From the NCBI GenBank assembly GCA_944548615.1, contig OX155961.1, forward strand, positions 10,996,673-11,060,672: DNA of 64,000 nt. Reading direction: 5' to 3'. Under the pieces are notes generated by a model. The model saw only the letters and a list, made by a program, of their open reading frames with translations. It had not been told where the DNA came from and searched no databases. Position numbers and translations under genes: made by a program. Position 1 is the first letter of the stretch. Each line of letters opens with the position of its first letter. Of the stretch, positions 21,695 through 32,356 are shown in pieces. The DNA is from Micropterix aruncella. Taxonomy: Eukaryota; Arthropoda; Insecta; Lepidoptera; Micropterigidae.

Positions 21695-23907
21695 TCTATA
21701 TAATAAAAATGAGTCGGGTTTTATGTATGTTACCTAATAACTCACGAGCGCCTGGCCCGATTTGAACGATTCTTTTTTTGTTTTGTTCGTAATCATTTCG
21801 GTGTTGCTATAGGATATAAAAAAATTGGAAAATCTCTCGGAAAAGTGAGAAAAATGAGAAAAACCAAAAATTATTTTAGTACCGAGTTCGGCCAATAGAT
21901 GGCGCGGTTTGATAAGAATAAAAATACGAAAATTCGAAAATGAAGATGGCGGCACGGCGTGAAAACTGACATTTGACAGTTAAGTTGAATTTTACGAATT
22001 TTTCATAGCGTTTTCGTGTTTCTGAAGGTAAATTAACTGAATTAAGTGAATTTGTGTAATTCGTGAATGTTTTTCCAGGTTTTGCAATCATTTTTCACAG
22101 TTATGCCCTTGCCCAGACGCTCCAATCTCAGCAAGGTGACCGCTCGAGCGAGACGACAAAGAGAGGTTCGAGCAACTGAAAACGATGAGGATCGCCAAGA
22201 AATGAATGAAGCGACACGTATACGATGAGACAAAACACATACAGAGAGGCTTTCTATTATGATCTGGCGATACAATATAGCGATTATGAATGCGTGCAAA
22301 TTGGAGAAATGGACCATTTGTGCCAATATTGCAGTGCCTTGAAGTACCGCCACGAACCACTTGGTTTGTGTTGCGCAGGGGGTAAAATGAGATTGACACC
22401 ATTGGTTCCACCACCAGAACCATTAGGATCGTTGTTGTCTGGAAATGCACCAGATTCTAAGCATTGTCTGTCGAACATACAATATTACAATAATTGCTTC
22501 CAAATGACTTCATTTGGTGCAACACTTATTGTTCGCGACAATTTTATGCCCACAGTAAAGGTAATTGCTGCACACTTATTTACAAATTTATTTATTTTAT
22601 TTTTATTCATTATACAACTCAAAAAGTTACGGATTATGCCCAAAAATATTTTTAACGTTAAGCCAATATCAGAAAATTGAATTCCATCGCACAATCCAGT
22701 GGCAATGTCACCTAACTAGGCCGGGACCTGTTCTAAGGTAGATATAGGGACTAAATAAAAGAACAATTGAGATGTAAATAAATATATATACATATACATA
22801 TACACATATCGGCTAAACTCATTTTTCTTTCAAGTAGAGTAAAGTAACTCCACTTAGTGGGCAAAAAAGTTGCGTACTGCTGATATAAAACCAGAGTAAC
22901 TCAAAAATAATATAAAACATGAGTTAATTAAACAAGGTTAAAAAATGTTAGCTTCATGGATGTAATATTAGATTTTTTATATCTCCCATAGTTATTATAA
23001 AATCAGGTTATCGTCATTTCTGAAAAAAGTGTTATTTTGATTTACCGGAGCTTTCATCTAGGGTTGCGATTTACATTCACAAACATACACTTAGAAATCA
23101 TACACTTAGAAATCTATATACCTGTGATAAATACATGCATACAAAAATCAAGGATACCTTTGGGATGAAGAATAGTCGAGCTAAAAGAGTCTGGATTTAT
23201 AATAATAATGTAAAACAAAAATTAAAATGATTCAATTAATAATCACTTCGGTGAAACATTCTTAACGCCAGAAAATTTGTGATTGCAGATTCAAGGCCAA
23301 ATTTTCCATAAGCTGGGTTCGCTGTTGCCGGTGTCAGATGCAGAACATAAATTTCTGCTAATCTTTTTCATGGGTAATTCACGGGAAGAAGTGCAGCAAC
23401 GATGTGCTTACAATCCAAAGACAAAGGAACACATTGTTCAGCAGTTGCAGACATTTTTTCATGAACACAATGCGTTGGTGGCATTATTTAAAACTGCACT
23501 TGAGCGAATGCCCTCTGATAACCACCAAATCGTTATTAGAGCAGACAAAACTCCAGCTGGGGAACATTCTCGGCGCTTCAATGCTCCAACGATTGATGAT
23601 GTCGCCATTATTATGGTTGGCGAACACTCCGATAACCGTGACATTGTATTGCATCGCCGTAACAACCAGTTGACACGTGTTTATGAAACTCTTGCTTCAC
23701 GCACGGCCAATTATATGTCGCCTGTTCGCGAGTGGGAAAACCGTCATCTCTTTATATATTTGCGCCAGAAAACGAAACGAAAAACATCGTGTATTAAAAT
23801 AAGCACTGCATTACTGCAGCACTGCATTAAAATACATTCCATTCGATTTGAAAAAAAATCACTTAGTTTCAGATTTTGGCGAGACGAAGTTCGCCGGGTT
23901 CCGCTAG
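21695..23907 (+). mobile_element. Helitron, 2.2 kb, non-autonomous
   Basis: 5' end TCTATATAATAAAAATGAGT and 3' end CCGCTAG preceded by a short hairpin (GGCGA ... TCGCC, 23878-23895), the classic TC...CTRR structure. It is inserted between A (21694) and T (23908); sister copies of the surrounding MITE read GATAATTATGAATAAA at this point, so the empty site is known. It carries only the N-terminal part of the Helitron protein; the Rep nuclease and helicase domains are missing. Confidence 0.85.
22103..23770 (+). pseudogene. Helitron N-terminal ORF remnant with intron-like gap
   Basis: Translation starts MPLPRRSNLSKVTARARRQR, frameshifts near 22225, then reads CSALKYRHEPLGLCCAGGK and SFGATLIVRDNFMPTVK to 22560. 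The frame resumes at 23289 with IQGQIFHKLGSLLPVSDAEH, through NSREEVQQRCAYNPKTKEH and LERMPSDNHQIVIRAD to QLTRVYET. This is the helitron-like N-terminal domain. The gap 22561-23288 begins GTAATT and ends TTGCAG, splitting the protein exactly between codons. After QLTRVYET the similarity stops, so the protein is truncated. Confidence 0.72.
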
Positions 23908-24057
23908 TTATGAATAAATATGAGAACGTCAAAGAAGTGACAAAAACGCGGAACCAGATCTGGTCGTATCATACTCAACGGATAATTGTTTCAGAACCAG
24001 ATTTGGTCGTATCATACTCAACGGGTTAAATAACTAAAATGTATTATACGGGGTGTT

Positions 24058-24452
24058 ATTACAGCACGGCCTTTTTTTTCTGTGGGTGAATCAGTACAAG
24101 GTAGTAAGCAACTTTTGATAAAATTTTTTGGAAAAAACTAAAAAATAAAAAAACTTTTTTTGAAAAAAAAATTTTTTTTTTTTAAAATATGTTTTTTTTA
24201 TTTTATTTTCAAATATTATGAAAAGCTATGATCACGATGCGCTATCTAGTGGTAGGTAAAATGTCGCTGATATTGTTTATTTACGACTTATTACCTACCG
24301 CTAGATGGCGCAGCACGCTCAAACGCTTCTCAAACCTTTACTTAGGTCAAACCAAAAAAAAATATTTTTTTGGTTTTTCCAAAATTTTTTATCAAAACTT
24401 GCTTATTACGTTGTACTGATTCACCCACAGAAAAAAAAGCCCGTGCTGTAAT
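24058..24452. mobile_element. Foldback MITE with long inverted arms
   Basis: Ends ATTACAGCACGGCC (24058) and GCCCGTGCTGTAAT (24452). The arms continue inward through TCTGTGGGTGAATCAGTACA / TGTACTGATTCACCCACAGA and GATAAAATTTTTTGG / CCAAAATTTTTTATC, with TAGTGGTAGGTAAAATGTCG near the centre. About 395 bp, almost entirely self-complementary. A decayed relative lies at 10970-11275. Confidence 0.75.
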
Positions 24453-25947
24453 GTATGTTACAATTACTGGTTTAGTCATAAGAATTTACCGATACCTATG
24501 GGGGATGATTAGGATCCCTTCAATGCATACTTTTGGTCCGATTGTGGAGAATGACCAAAGTATGCGCCGCTGGTAATAATGGCAGTTCACCGAGTCGGCA
24601 GTGCAACGCGAGAATCAAACACAGTGATTTTGTTCAGTACTAATGGATGGACGAGCTGTCCGTATACTTCAGTGTTTACAGCGATGTAATGTTGTAATCT
24701 GACTCCAATGTTCGGATGAATGGTAACACTCAAAGCGGGAAAATATGAATTGCTATTTGTCGGGGCAAATGAATTACAATAATGTAGTCTCTACAAGAAC
24801 ATGTTGTTGATATTTAAATATGCTGTAGCCAGGAAGACGATAATGAAATCGGGGACGTGAAATATTTGTCGACAACCCTGCAAAGCAAGAGGTCTTTTGT
24901 CAAAATGCGTTTGGGAGTTGTCAGGCAAGAATCACACAGAGATTAACAAAGCAGCCATCCGGACAGTCACCTCTCTAGCTAGTCTAAGTCTGCACGAAGT
25001 TACAATCATTAACATAATTATTCATAAAACAGAAGCAGAGCTTCTAATTCTTCGCTTGTCTAATCAGACGATGCATAAAACGTAACTCCTCGCAGTCCGA
25101 GGTTTGCGCGGACGGAATTGTAGTCAATGTCATGTGCGGAGGAGAATACAAAAATCGTAGTATTTGTTATTTCAATTTGGCGCCATTAGCATCAACTACC
25201 CAGTAGTGATAATAACAGCCAACAGGGGACGACGCTAGGGCTGAGCAATGACAGATAATACTCATCTAGGCAAGAATATGCGTTAGTTTGACATGGGAAA
25301 ATATCTGATGAGTATTTACGTCAACTATCTATATACTGATTGCAAAAAAGAGAGCAAGATTGCTTATGCGAGAGTATTCCATCATTGTTATTCACAGTTG
25401 GCCAATTAAGGTAATACCTACTGTCAGGTATAATAATAATTATATAACTTTCGCAGTTGAGTCGACAGACGACAAAGTGTTGAGATCTATGTTATAGGAA
25501 CTACCATGTAGAGCTGATTAGAAACACACAATCGTCCTTCCCCTTATTTTAAATTCCCATTGTAATGCCTAAAGCTCATTTTTAAATTACCAATGTTATA
25601 GGTAGTTCATTATCCAATATTTATTATTCTTTCTCTGGGTGTTGCATTAAACATACAAATTTAGTCAAATTGTTAATTAATTAGTGAATCATTCACGACA
25701 TGCAAACACGCTATATATAGCTGGTCATGCGAAAAACGTAGCAAACCAATCGTTTATAGCAAATCAATCATTTTCAATACTAAATATATTTTACCACAAA
25801 ATTCAGGAGCCAAATATTCAGCATCCACAAATTATAAAAATAACAATTATTACATTCCACTTCACTATTACGTCCCGTTCTATAAACCAATATAGAGACA
25901 ATATAGCCCTCTTCATTATCAAAGAATGTTATTAGTAGTTTACTCAC
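24453..25947. other. Intron stretch, nothing recognised
   Basis: 1.5 kb of intron upstream of the exon at 25948. Scattered short ORFs up to 83 codons with no family resemblance; no repeat shared within the window was noticed. Confidence 0.45.
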
Positions 25948-26095
25948 AACCATGCTCTTGTGCCTGTTCTCCGATGTCGCCACCTCGGCTAGTAGAGTGC
26001 GAGCATCTATCACAGCTTGGTAAACCCTCAGGCATTCGCCGTCACTCGCGACAAAGCAGGCAGATGGAGAATTGCATAAGTTACCCAATGTAGAA
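25948..26095 (-). CDS. Rbcn-3A: Rbcn-3A exon, WD40 blade
   Basis: A 148-nt exon, acceptor TTTTTGCAG, donor GTGAGT. One base completes the Ser codon of the preceding exon (LLPS-STLGNL); it then encodes SACFVASDGECLRVYQAV and DARTLLAEVATSE, ending SMV. The SACFVASDG-RVYQAVIDARTLLAE block is diagnostic of the family. Confidence 0.92.
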
Positions 26096-26465
26096 CTGCA
26101 AAAATAAATATTTTGTGAATGTTTGCCTTGCCAAGAGATATAGTTTAAAATTCAATAGATGTCATGTTTCAAAGAGTGTTAAGGTTTCAAAGATGCAGAA
26201 AAGTTTGTGAAAGATACAAACCAAATGCAGAAAAAAGTTTAAATTTGGTGACTAGTTTTATTAAAATCAGATCATTTAATTGACAAGGTTGTGAGCCAAG
26301 GCACTGCACTAGTAAAACCTGAAGAAGTTTACCTTCCCCCACTACACATTAAGCTATGCTTAATGTTTTTTTTTGTTATAGCAATGAATTGTGAACTAAA
26401 AATCAAGTTCCCTAAGTTGTGACACTATAATTAAGGAAGGCATATTTGTTGGTCCTGATATAAGA

Positions 26466-27426
26466 AAACTAATGGATTAACTCTGGACTATACACTGAAG
26501 TGGGACGATCATATCAGGTGCACTGCAACAAAATTGAGAAAACTTGTACATGCATTCAAGTTAATAAGAAATGCCGTATCCAAAGATTTAGTACGAACGA
26601 TATATTTCGCATTGGCCCATAACTTACTAGCATACGGAATTATAGCTTGGGGTGGAGCCTCGCTGCAAGCACTTGATCCTCTAATTAAGGCCCAAAAGTC
26701 GCTATTAAGAGTAATACACAAAAAACCCTTTCGGTATTCTTCTGAGAGCTTGTACAAGGAATCAAAAGTCCTAGACGTTCGTCAAATATACGCTAAGGTA
26801 GTCCTACTCTACTACTATAATCATGAGAAATATCATCTATATCCAACACACCATAAAGTAACACGAGTAATAACAAACAGAAAGCACTTAATCCAAAAAA
26901 AGAGAACAAGTTTTGCGCAAAAACACTTTTCTTACATTGTTCCTCGACTGTTAGTCAACAAAATGAATAGTATTTTTCCTGCAGAACTGAAATCTAGGAT
27001 TAGTCACCGCGTAAAGGGAAACCTAACTAACGTCACTTTTGACTATGGGTCGACAAGAAACGGAGACATTAATAACTTATATATTAAAATAGAGCACGGT
27101 TTGTGAGATATATGTATATATAGAGTATTATTTAATATTTATATATAAAGTATTTAATTATTTATGTATGTTTGTATATATTTATATGTATATACTTAAA
27201 TTTAATATTATTACGCTTTATTTTGGAGACATATATATTTTCTTAAATTTAACATAATAATATACAAAGATAATACAGCAAGTTACGAAAACCACTCTAC
27301 CTTCTTTTTTATTAAGCCTACCTTAGTAAAGAGGAGGCCTAATTAGGATGGCATTGAATCTAAAAATATATGTAACATTATAGATTAATAAAGAATTTTG
27401 AATTTGAATTTGAATTTGAAAATGAA
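26466..27426 (+). mobile_element. 5'-truncated LINE with intact 3' coding end and target duplication
   Basis: 961 bp flanked by TGATATAAGA at 26456-26465 and 27427-27436. The reading frame runs LTLDYTLKWDDHIRCTATKL, then LRKLVHAFKLIRN, FALAHNLLAYGIIAWGGAS and on to KIEHGL stop at 27106, the C-terminal end of a CR1/jockey-group reverse transcriptase downstream of the catalytic motif. A 3' UTR follows and the tail is GAATTT repeats (27400-27420). Because the frame is open and the duplication perfect, insertion is recent. Confidence 0.85.
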
Positions 27427-27436
27427 TGATATAAGA

Positions 27437-27953
27437 CAGTTTTAATGACTGTGAGGTTGCTGCTTGGAAATATTTTTAAAATGTTAATAACTTCCTTGGA
27501 AATAATAAGGCGGATAACTATAAACTGATAATTGAGCTTTTAAAAAATTTTAAATCACTTGGATGTCACTAAAGATCCACTTCTTAGATTCTCATCTGGA
27601 TTTTTTCCCAACCAATCTCGGAGCTGCGAGTGACTTAACATAGTGAATGCTTTTACCAGGAAATATTTACCATGGAAACACGCTACCAAGGAAAGTAGAA
27701 CTTAAGAATACCAGCTGTTTATTTCTGGAATCAAAAGACTACTTTACCTAAAGCACACTACACCAGAAAATAAAAACGAAACAGATTTTAGGACTGTTGA
27801 AATTGCATGCATATACAATAAAAGTTAGAAAAAAATATAGATAGAAATAAATCATTTACATATTTGAAATCACCGTCAAAAATTCTATAAGATTCAGCTG
27901 CTACCATTCTTGTAACAAACAAAAACCAAAATGTCGTTGTGCAGTGTTATAAG
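27437..27953. other. Intron stretch, nothing recognised
   Basis: AT-rich intron between the LINE and the solo LTR. No ORF or repeat assigned. Confidence 0.45.
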
Positions 27954-28531
27954 TGTGAGGGACCACCCCTCACTAGACTCCAAATTGTGCGGTCTGAGGT
28001 GGTGGTGTCAACTTGCGGGTTATCTCCGTATTAAAAGTTGATTTTAAGTATATCAGAAGGTGTTTATTGAAAGTTAGATATTGTCAGTTTGTAACGCTTC
28101 CCGAATAGCTTATATTGACGCGAATGTATTGGCTATCTGCCTGAAGTTGCGAGGGTGTATGGATGAGGATTGTACTTGTGCTCCTAGTATCTCGTACTGG
28201 GCACGGCTCAAGTCTGTGGGATTGCAGACTGATGCTTCTCGCCTCGATAGTGGAAAGGAAGGAAAAGGTAACCAAGAAGCCGGGGTACTGAAGTATTCCG
28301 TCGCTATCTTGGGGACGTGATCACTCGAGGAATGATACTTTGGTTGCTTTTTCGCCGGTATATATAGGCCGATAAATGATGCAATCCAAAATCTTCCGAG
28401 TAAAAGTATTGTTTCATCGTGCTGATTCATCGCTGCACAGGTTAGAATAATAGCTGAATTTGTGTCAGTGTATTTCACTGGAAATCAATGCATTTGTTGA
28501 TTGCATGTGACGGTACTTAAGGGCCGTTACA
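27954..28531. mobile_element. Solo LTR, copy 2 (578 bp), with 4-bp target duplication
   Basis: TGTGAGGGACCACCCCTCAC to GGGCCGTTACA, flanked by TAAG at 27950-27953 and 28532-28535, as for Ty3/gypsy-like integration. About 90 percent similar by eye to 13884-14463. It ends only 37 bp from the exon at 28569, close to the donor GTACCA. Confidence 0.8.
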
Positions 28532-28568
28532 TAAGTAATTGGTATCCTAGTATTATAAAAATTGGTAC

Positions 28569-28812
28569 CTTGGCAAAAGAGTCGGAATCCAAGCGACATT
28601 ACTAAATGCCGAAAGATGAGGAGAATTGACCCTCGCCAGTTCGCCCACTCCACCCGATTTTGACAGGGGGCCCACCGCATCCACTCGCCACAATATCAAC
28701 TCCGAACATAAGGACCCGGGTGTGTCTTGGATTAACGATTCGTGTATATCAGGGTTCGGGCCTGATAATGATGTGTGATTGTCACCCAGGTTTGGGGGGA
28801 CTGGTTGTGGAT
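28569..28812 (-). CDS. Rbcn-3A: Rbcn-3A exon, WD40 block
   Basis: A 244-nt exon, acceptor TTTATTGCAG, donor GTACCA. It encodes DPQPVPPNLGDNHTS, then ELILWRVDAVGPLSKSGG and FSNVAWIPTLLP, ending two bases into a Ser codon. A conserved WD40 blade of DMXL. The intron upstream of it (28813-49396) is 20.6 kb and carries the tandem LTR array. Confidence 0.93.
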
Positions 28813-29339
28813 CTGCAATAAAAATATATTCCATTAAAAAATTACATAATACCAATTCAGCAGCAGAGTATTTTCAATAGTCTATTTGAAAGATATATGT
28901 AGGTGGAACTGTTCAAATTTACTTCTAAATTTAGATAAATGGACTGGAGAATTCGATAAGCGCCAACCTATTGGTGTTTGGATTTTTGGATATTTGGATT
29001 TAAAAAGGCATTGGACTGTGTGCCAACCAACACGTTACTGTTATCATATTATATAGGGTATAAGATTGCTTAATGCCATAATACGTTTTGGCAGCTAGGA
29101 TATTACCACGACACGGAATGAAACAGCGTAGATGGCACTCGTAGTTTCAATTATTGATTAACCTTCTCATATGTTCAATATGGCGGCATTAGTGGTATGG
29201 CAGTGTCCTATCTCAAAATAAAATAATAATATATTAAAAACGAATTTTTAAATCATATCTCTTAATATTTTATTATTATTAACATAAAGATGTACATTTT
29301 TTATTGGTATACAGGTTTCAATACGTAATAATTACAGCG

Positions 29340-30905
29340 TATATAGCGACCCAAAATTGGTCTATAAGGGCTCTATTATCTCCCTTATAGACCCAAATAA
29401 CCACTTCAAATTTCTTGGCAGGAAAATCACCTGCCAGGGAAAAGAGCTCTCTGGCGATCATGTTATAAAACATTTCAGTAGTTGCCTGGAAAAGATAGAT
29501 GCACTGCTAATTTCTGGCCCTCGTAAGGCTTAGATCTATGACAACTATCTAACTTCACATTTGTCATGGCCCTTTCTTATTTACGATTTCACCAAAACCC
29601 AACTGTCTCGTCTGGATGCACTGGTGACAGCTTAGTTTAAAATCCTGGTTGTCCTTAGCCAAACCAGCTGACCCTTCGACTCTCTTCAGGTCCAAACACA
29701 ATTTTGGGCTAGCTCTAAAACTGCCCTCTCTGCTCTACGCCAACTCAAGAATAACCAAAAATTCGATTCCAAGCAATTCCAAGGATCCGGCAATATCGAA
29801 GCACGTAGTAACTGGCCGTAGTGAGTCAAATGATGTACAAGCCCGCGTTGACTTCCACAAAAAGTTCCTTACTAGAATCAGCCAGAATGGCACTGGTCTG
29901 GGGTATGGCAGTACAACCATGAGCGATGTGAACTTGAAGAAGTCTCTCTTGCGGGGAGATTACGACAGCAATAGTATGGCTCACGCTATTGGCCTTCAAT
30001 GCCAGAATGATTGGACAACAATTGGAGACTTTTGCATTCCTCCTCCAATGCACTGGAAAGTAATGTTGTATGACTGGACGCCAGAGATGCTGAAATTGTA
30101 TTTAAATGCCTTTCAGCATACACTTCCAGACCCCAGCAACTTCGCTCGTTGGAGCTATGCCGAGGATAGTTCATGCCCCCTTTGTAGCAACACCCCTTGC
30201 ACAACTAGACATATTCTAGCTGGCTGCAAGGTGGCCTTGGATCAAGGACGGTACACTTACCGCCACGACAAAGTCCTTGCTGTTATTCGCGAGGTAATTA
30301 GTCTCTCAGTGGTTTGACAGTATCCTCCAAACCCCCAATACAGTTTGTGCGGGTTGGCTCTAAAGCCAAAAAACATCTCACTGCAAAACCTTTCTCAATA
30401 ATCGAGAAAGCTTCAGATTGGATTATGGAGGTCGATTCGGTCTCTAAGCAGTATAAATTCCCTGAAAGTCTCGGATGCACAGCCCTGCGTCCAGATATAA
30501 CTCTTTACTCTCTATCTCGGAAGATGGTCCTTATCGTAGAATTAACTGTTCCATGGGAATCAAATATCCCAAAAGACCACGAGTACAAATTAAATAAATA
30601 GCATGACCTCGCAAATGCCGTCACTCGGAACGGCTTCACTGTTCACCTTCACGCTGTGGAAGTAGGCGCTCGTGGCCTGCCAGCTAAATCTTTGTTTCAC
30701 CTTTTTAAAGATCTTGGTCTCTCCAGGAAAATAATGAACTCCTTTCTAGAAAAATTATCTAAAACCGCGATTTCTGCATCTCAAATTCTATGGCTTCGAA
30801 GGGGGAGTGAATGGGTGGTAAGGTGAACGCTCACATGTGGCAAGACAGCTGTCCTAAACCTACCACCGCCGGTCGTAAGTCCGGAATCCACCCTTCACCT
30901 CCCAG
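29340..30905 (+). pseudogene. RLE-type non-LTR retrotransposon, 5'-truncated copy
   Basis: Encodes, with a few stops and one frameshift near 29650, FKFLGRKITCQGKELSG, LTSHLSWPFLIYDFTKTQLS, and from 29649 the ORF ending in FARWSYAEDSSCPLCSN with PCTTRHILAGC, a CCHC zinc knuckle. Further on comes LRPDITLYSLSRKMVLIVEL with TVPWE and HEYKLNKY, the PD-(D/E)xK-like restriction-like endonuclease of R2/R4-group elements. The 3' end holds AKSLFHLFKDLGLSRK and SQILWLRRGSEW. The catalytic RT region is missing by truncation. Other fragments: 485-1215, 4915-5115, 55325-55535. Confidence 0.78.
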
Positions 30906-30908
30906 AAG

Positions 30909-31053
30909 TAAATAAAATACAAACGGAGCTGTCATGGAATTCACCGACCAAAAATCGGGCCCATCATATATAATTATTACACTTATATATGATGGGCCCG
31001 ATTTTTGGTCAGTGAATTCCATGGCAGCTCCGTTTGTATTTTATTTTTATTTA
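30909..31053. repeat. Near-perfect palindrome at the RLE element 3' end
   Basis: Left arm TACAAACGGAGCTGTCATGG through ACCAAAAATCGGGCCCATCA; right arm TGATGGGCCCGATTTTTGGT through CCATGGCAGCTCCGTTTGTA. The spacer is a short AT-rich stretch with TATATAA/TTATATA, flanks AAATAAAA and TTTTATTT. It follows directly after the retrotransposon copy; only the right arm is present at the 3' end of the copy at 485-1215. Confidence 0.85.
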
Positions 31054-31248
31054 TGCGATACTATCAGCTGAATGTTATTATTGTTATCACTGGTTAAAGG
31101 ATTGGATTTTTATAATCAAAATATTCAATGCTATTAAAGAAGGCCAAATTAATAGCTAATAGTTTCGCCGGACAATGCTATCAGCGCCACCTGCATGTCA
31201 CCAGCGTAGAAAGGTTGTCAAAACGTACTATGGCATTAAGCTGGGAAG

Positions 31249-31830
31249 CTAATGGGCCCTGTTGCAGTTAGGCTACCCATGTGTTAGGGTCGGCCAAACG
31301 CACACGTCAACACCCATCCGGCGGCCTCCACGCAGAAGTGCGAGCCAGGGTAGGACGCTGGCCTGCGGGCCAGTCCCCCTAGGAGACAACCTTCGGGCGC
31401 TACTGGACGGTTTGCGGACTGTGCATAGTCAGCCAATTAATAGTGCATTCCGACTGACAGCCAGGGGAGTCTGGAAACAGCATTGTTTCTTACAGAGCGG
31501 GGGAAGTTGTTAACCTTACGGCAACTGCTCTTGAAACGACCAATCGGCTACCCAATATCGGGTGAAGACCCGGGCAAAGGATGCCGTGGACCGCGATGGA
31601 CTGGTAGACATCGAATCACCGCTACGTAAGGGAGAAGACCGCACAAGCGGCCTCGAACCTATAACCAGTCGGGAGACCGGAGTAATCTGACTGCAACTGG
31701 AAGTAATGGCGTGAGTGTTGGCCCGCTGGGTGATTAACCTGGTTATCTCGCGGCAAGGCATTGGTCTCTTACGGGCGAGTGGCGTAACTAGACAGTGGAT
31801 TGTTTCGTCCCATTTTGAGCCCTCAGGACA
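31249..31830 (-). mobile_element. Family R retroposon, copy 4
   Basis: Reverse orientation. CTAATGGGCCCTGTTGCAG, ACACCCATCCGGCGGCCTCC, GCTACTGGACGGTTTGCG and TTACGGCAACTGCTC are complements of blocks in copies 1 and 2. The head end is missing or diverged near 31810-31830. A 139-codon minus-strand ORF over it is not shared with other copies. Confidence 0.65.
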
Positions 31831-32356
31831 TGGACACAACGATCTAAAAAGTGATTTTACACCAATAGCAAAGTGAAACCAAAACAAAAGTCGACGTCTG
31901 ATGAAAATAATTGGTAATAGTTTGATACTTGGCATAGATGATCATTAAGGCGTAGTGTTAAACATACTAAAAGTCCCCTACTTTATCTGTTGCGCTAGAG
32001 CCGCCACCTTGGAAAAATGGCGCTTTGATTCAGTTTTTTGCCTTAGTTAGCGATATCCGAATAATGCATGATATAAAAATAAATCTTATAAAATTGTCTA
32101 CAAAAAATTTTATATATTTTTCATATCATCTATTATTATTATCAAAATACTTCGGAATGCCTAGGTATGTGCCAAGGTTGCATGCGCCGCCCGCAAGTCA
32201 TAGTCCTCGGTGCGGGGCGATTGTCAATTGATTCTCAACTCAGCTGTTGATTGTCGTGTTATTTTGGCTAGTGTCGATCAATGCGGACACATCTATGCAG
32301 AATAGCGAGCGATTTGTGGCTTTAATTTAATTTAAAAGTCATTATGCATGACAATA
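31831..32356. other. Intron stretch, nothing recognised
   Basis: Left flank of the LTR array. A GC-richer patch at 32165-32300; no gene recognised. The bases just before the LTR are CATGACAATA. Confidence 0.45.

Larger units (their letters stand above)
21503..24029 (+). mobile_element. piggyBac-like MITE family A, copy 1, split by a Helitron
   Basis: TTAA at both ends; starts TTAACCCTTGGAGTAAATGG and ends ACTCAACGGGTTAA. Without the 2,213-bp Helitron the element would be 314 bp, the size of the intact copies at 51479, 58821 and 62810. The interior contains GAACCAGATCTGGTCGTATC repeats near the right end. Non-coding. Confidence 0.82.
29064..31236. mobile_element. TIR DNA element, copy 2, heavily nested
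   Basis: Left end AGATTGCTTAATGCCATAAT and right end GTACTATGGCATTAAGC are inverted repeats. Blocks match 2101-3702: the ATGTTCAATATGG region at 29165-29185, CAAAATAAAATAATAATATA-like AT tracts, and TGAATGTTATTATTGTTA at 31070. The RLE retrotransposon fragment (29340-30905) and the palindrome (30909-31053) are inserted within. Confidence 0.62.

Noticed and set aside
28998..29063. Short frame FKKALDCVPTNTLLLSYY as a reverse transcriptase gene
   Set aside because: Looks like a LINE RT motif but only about 22 codons before the TIR element; too short to list as a feature.
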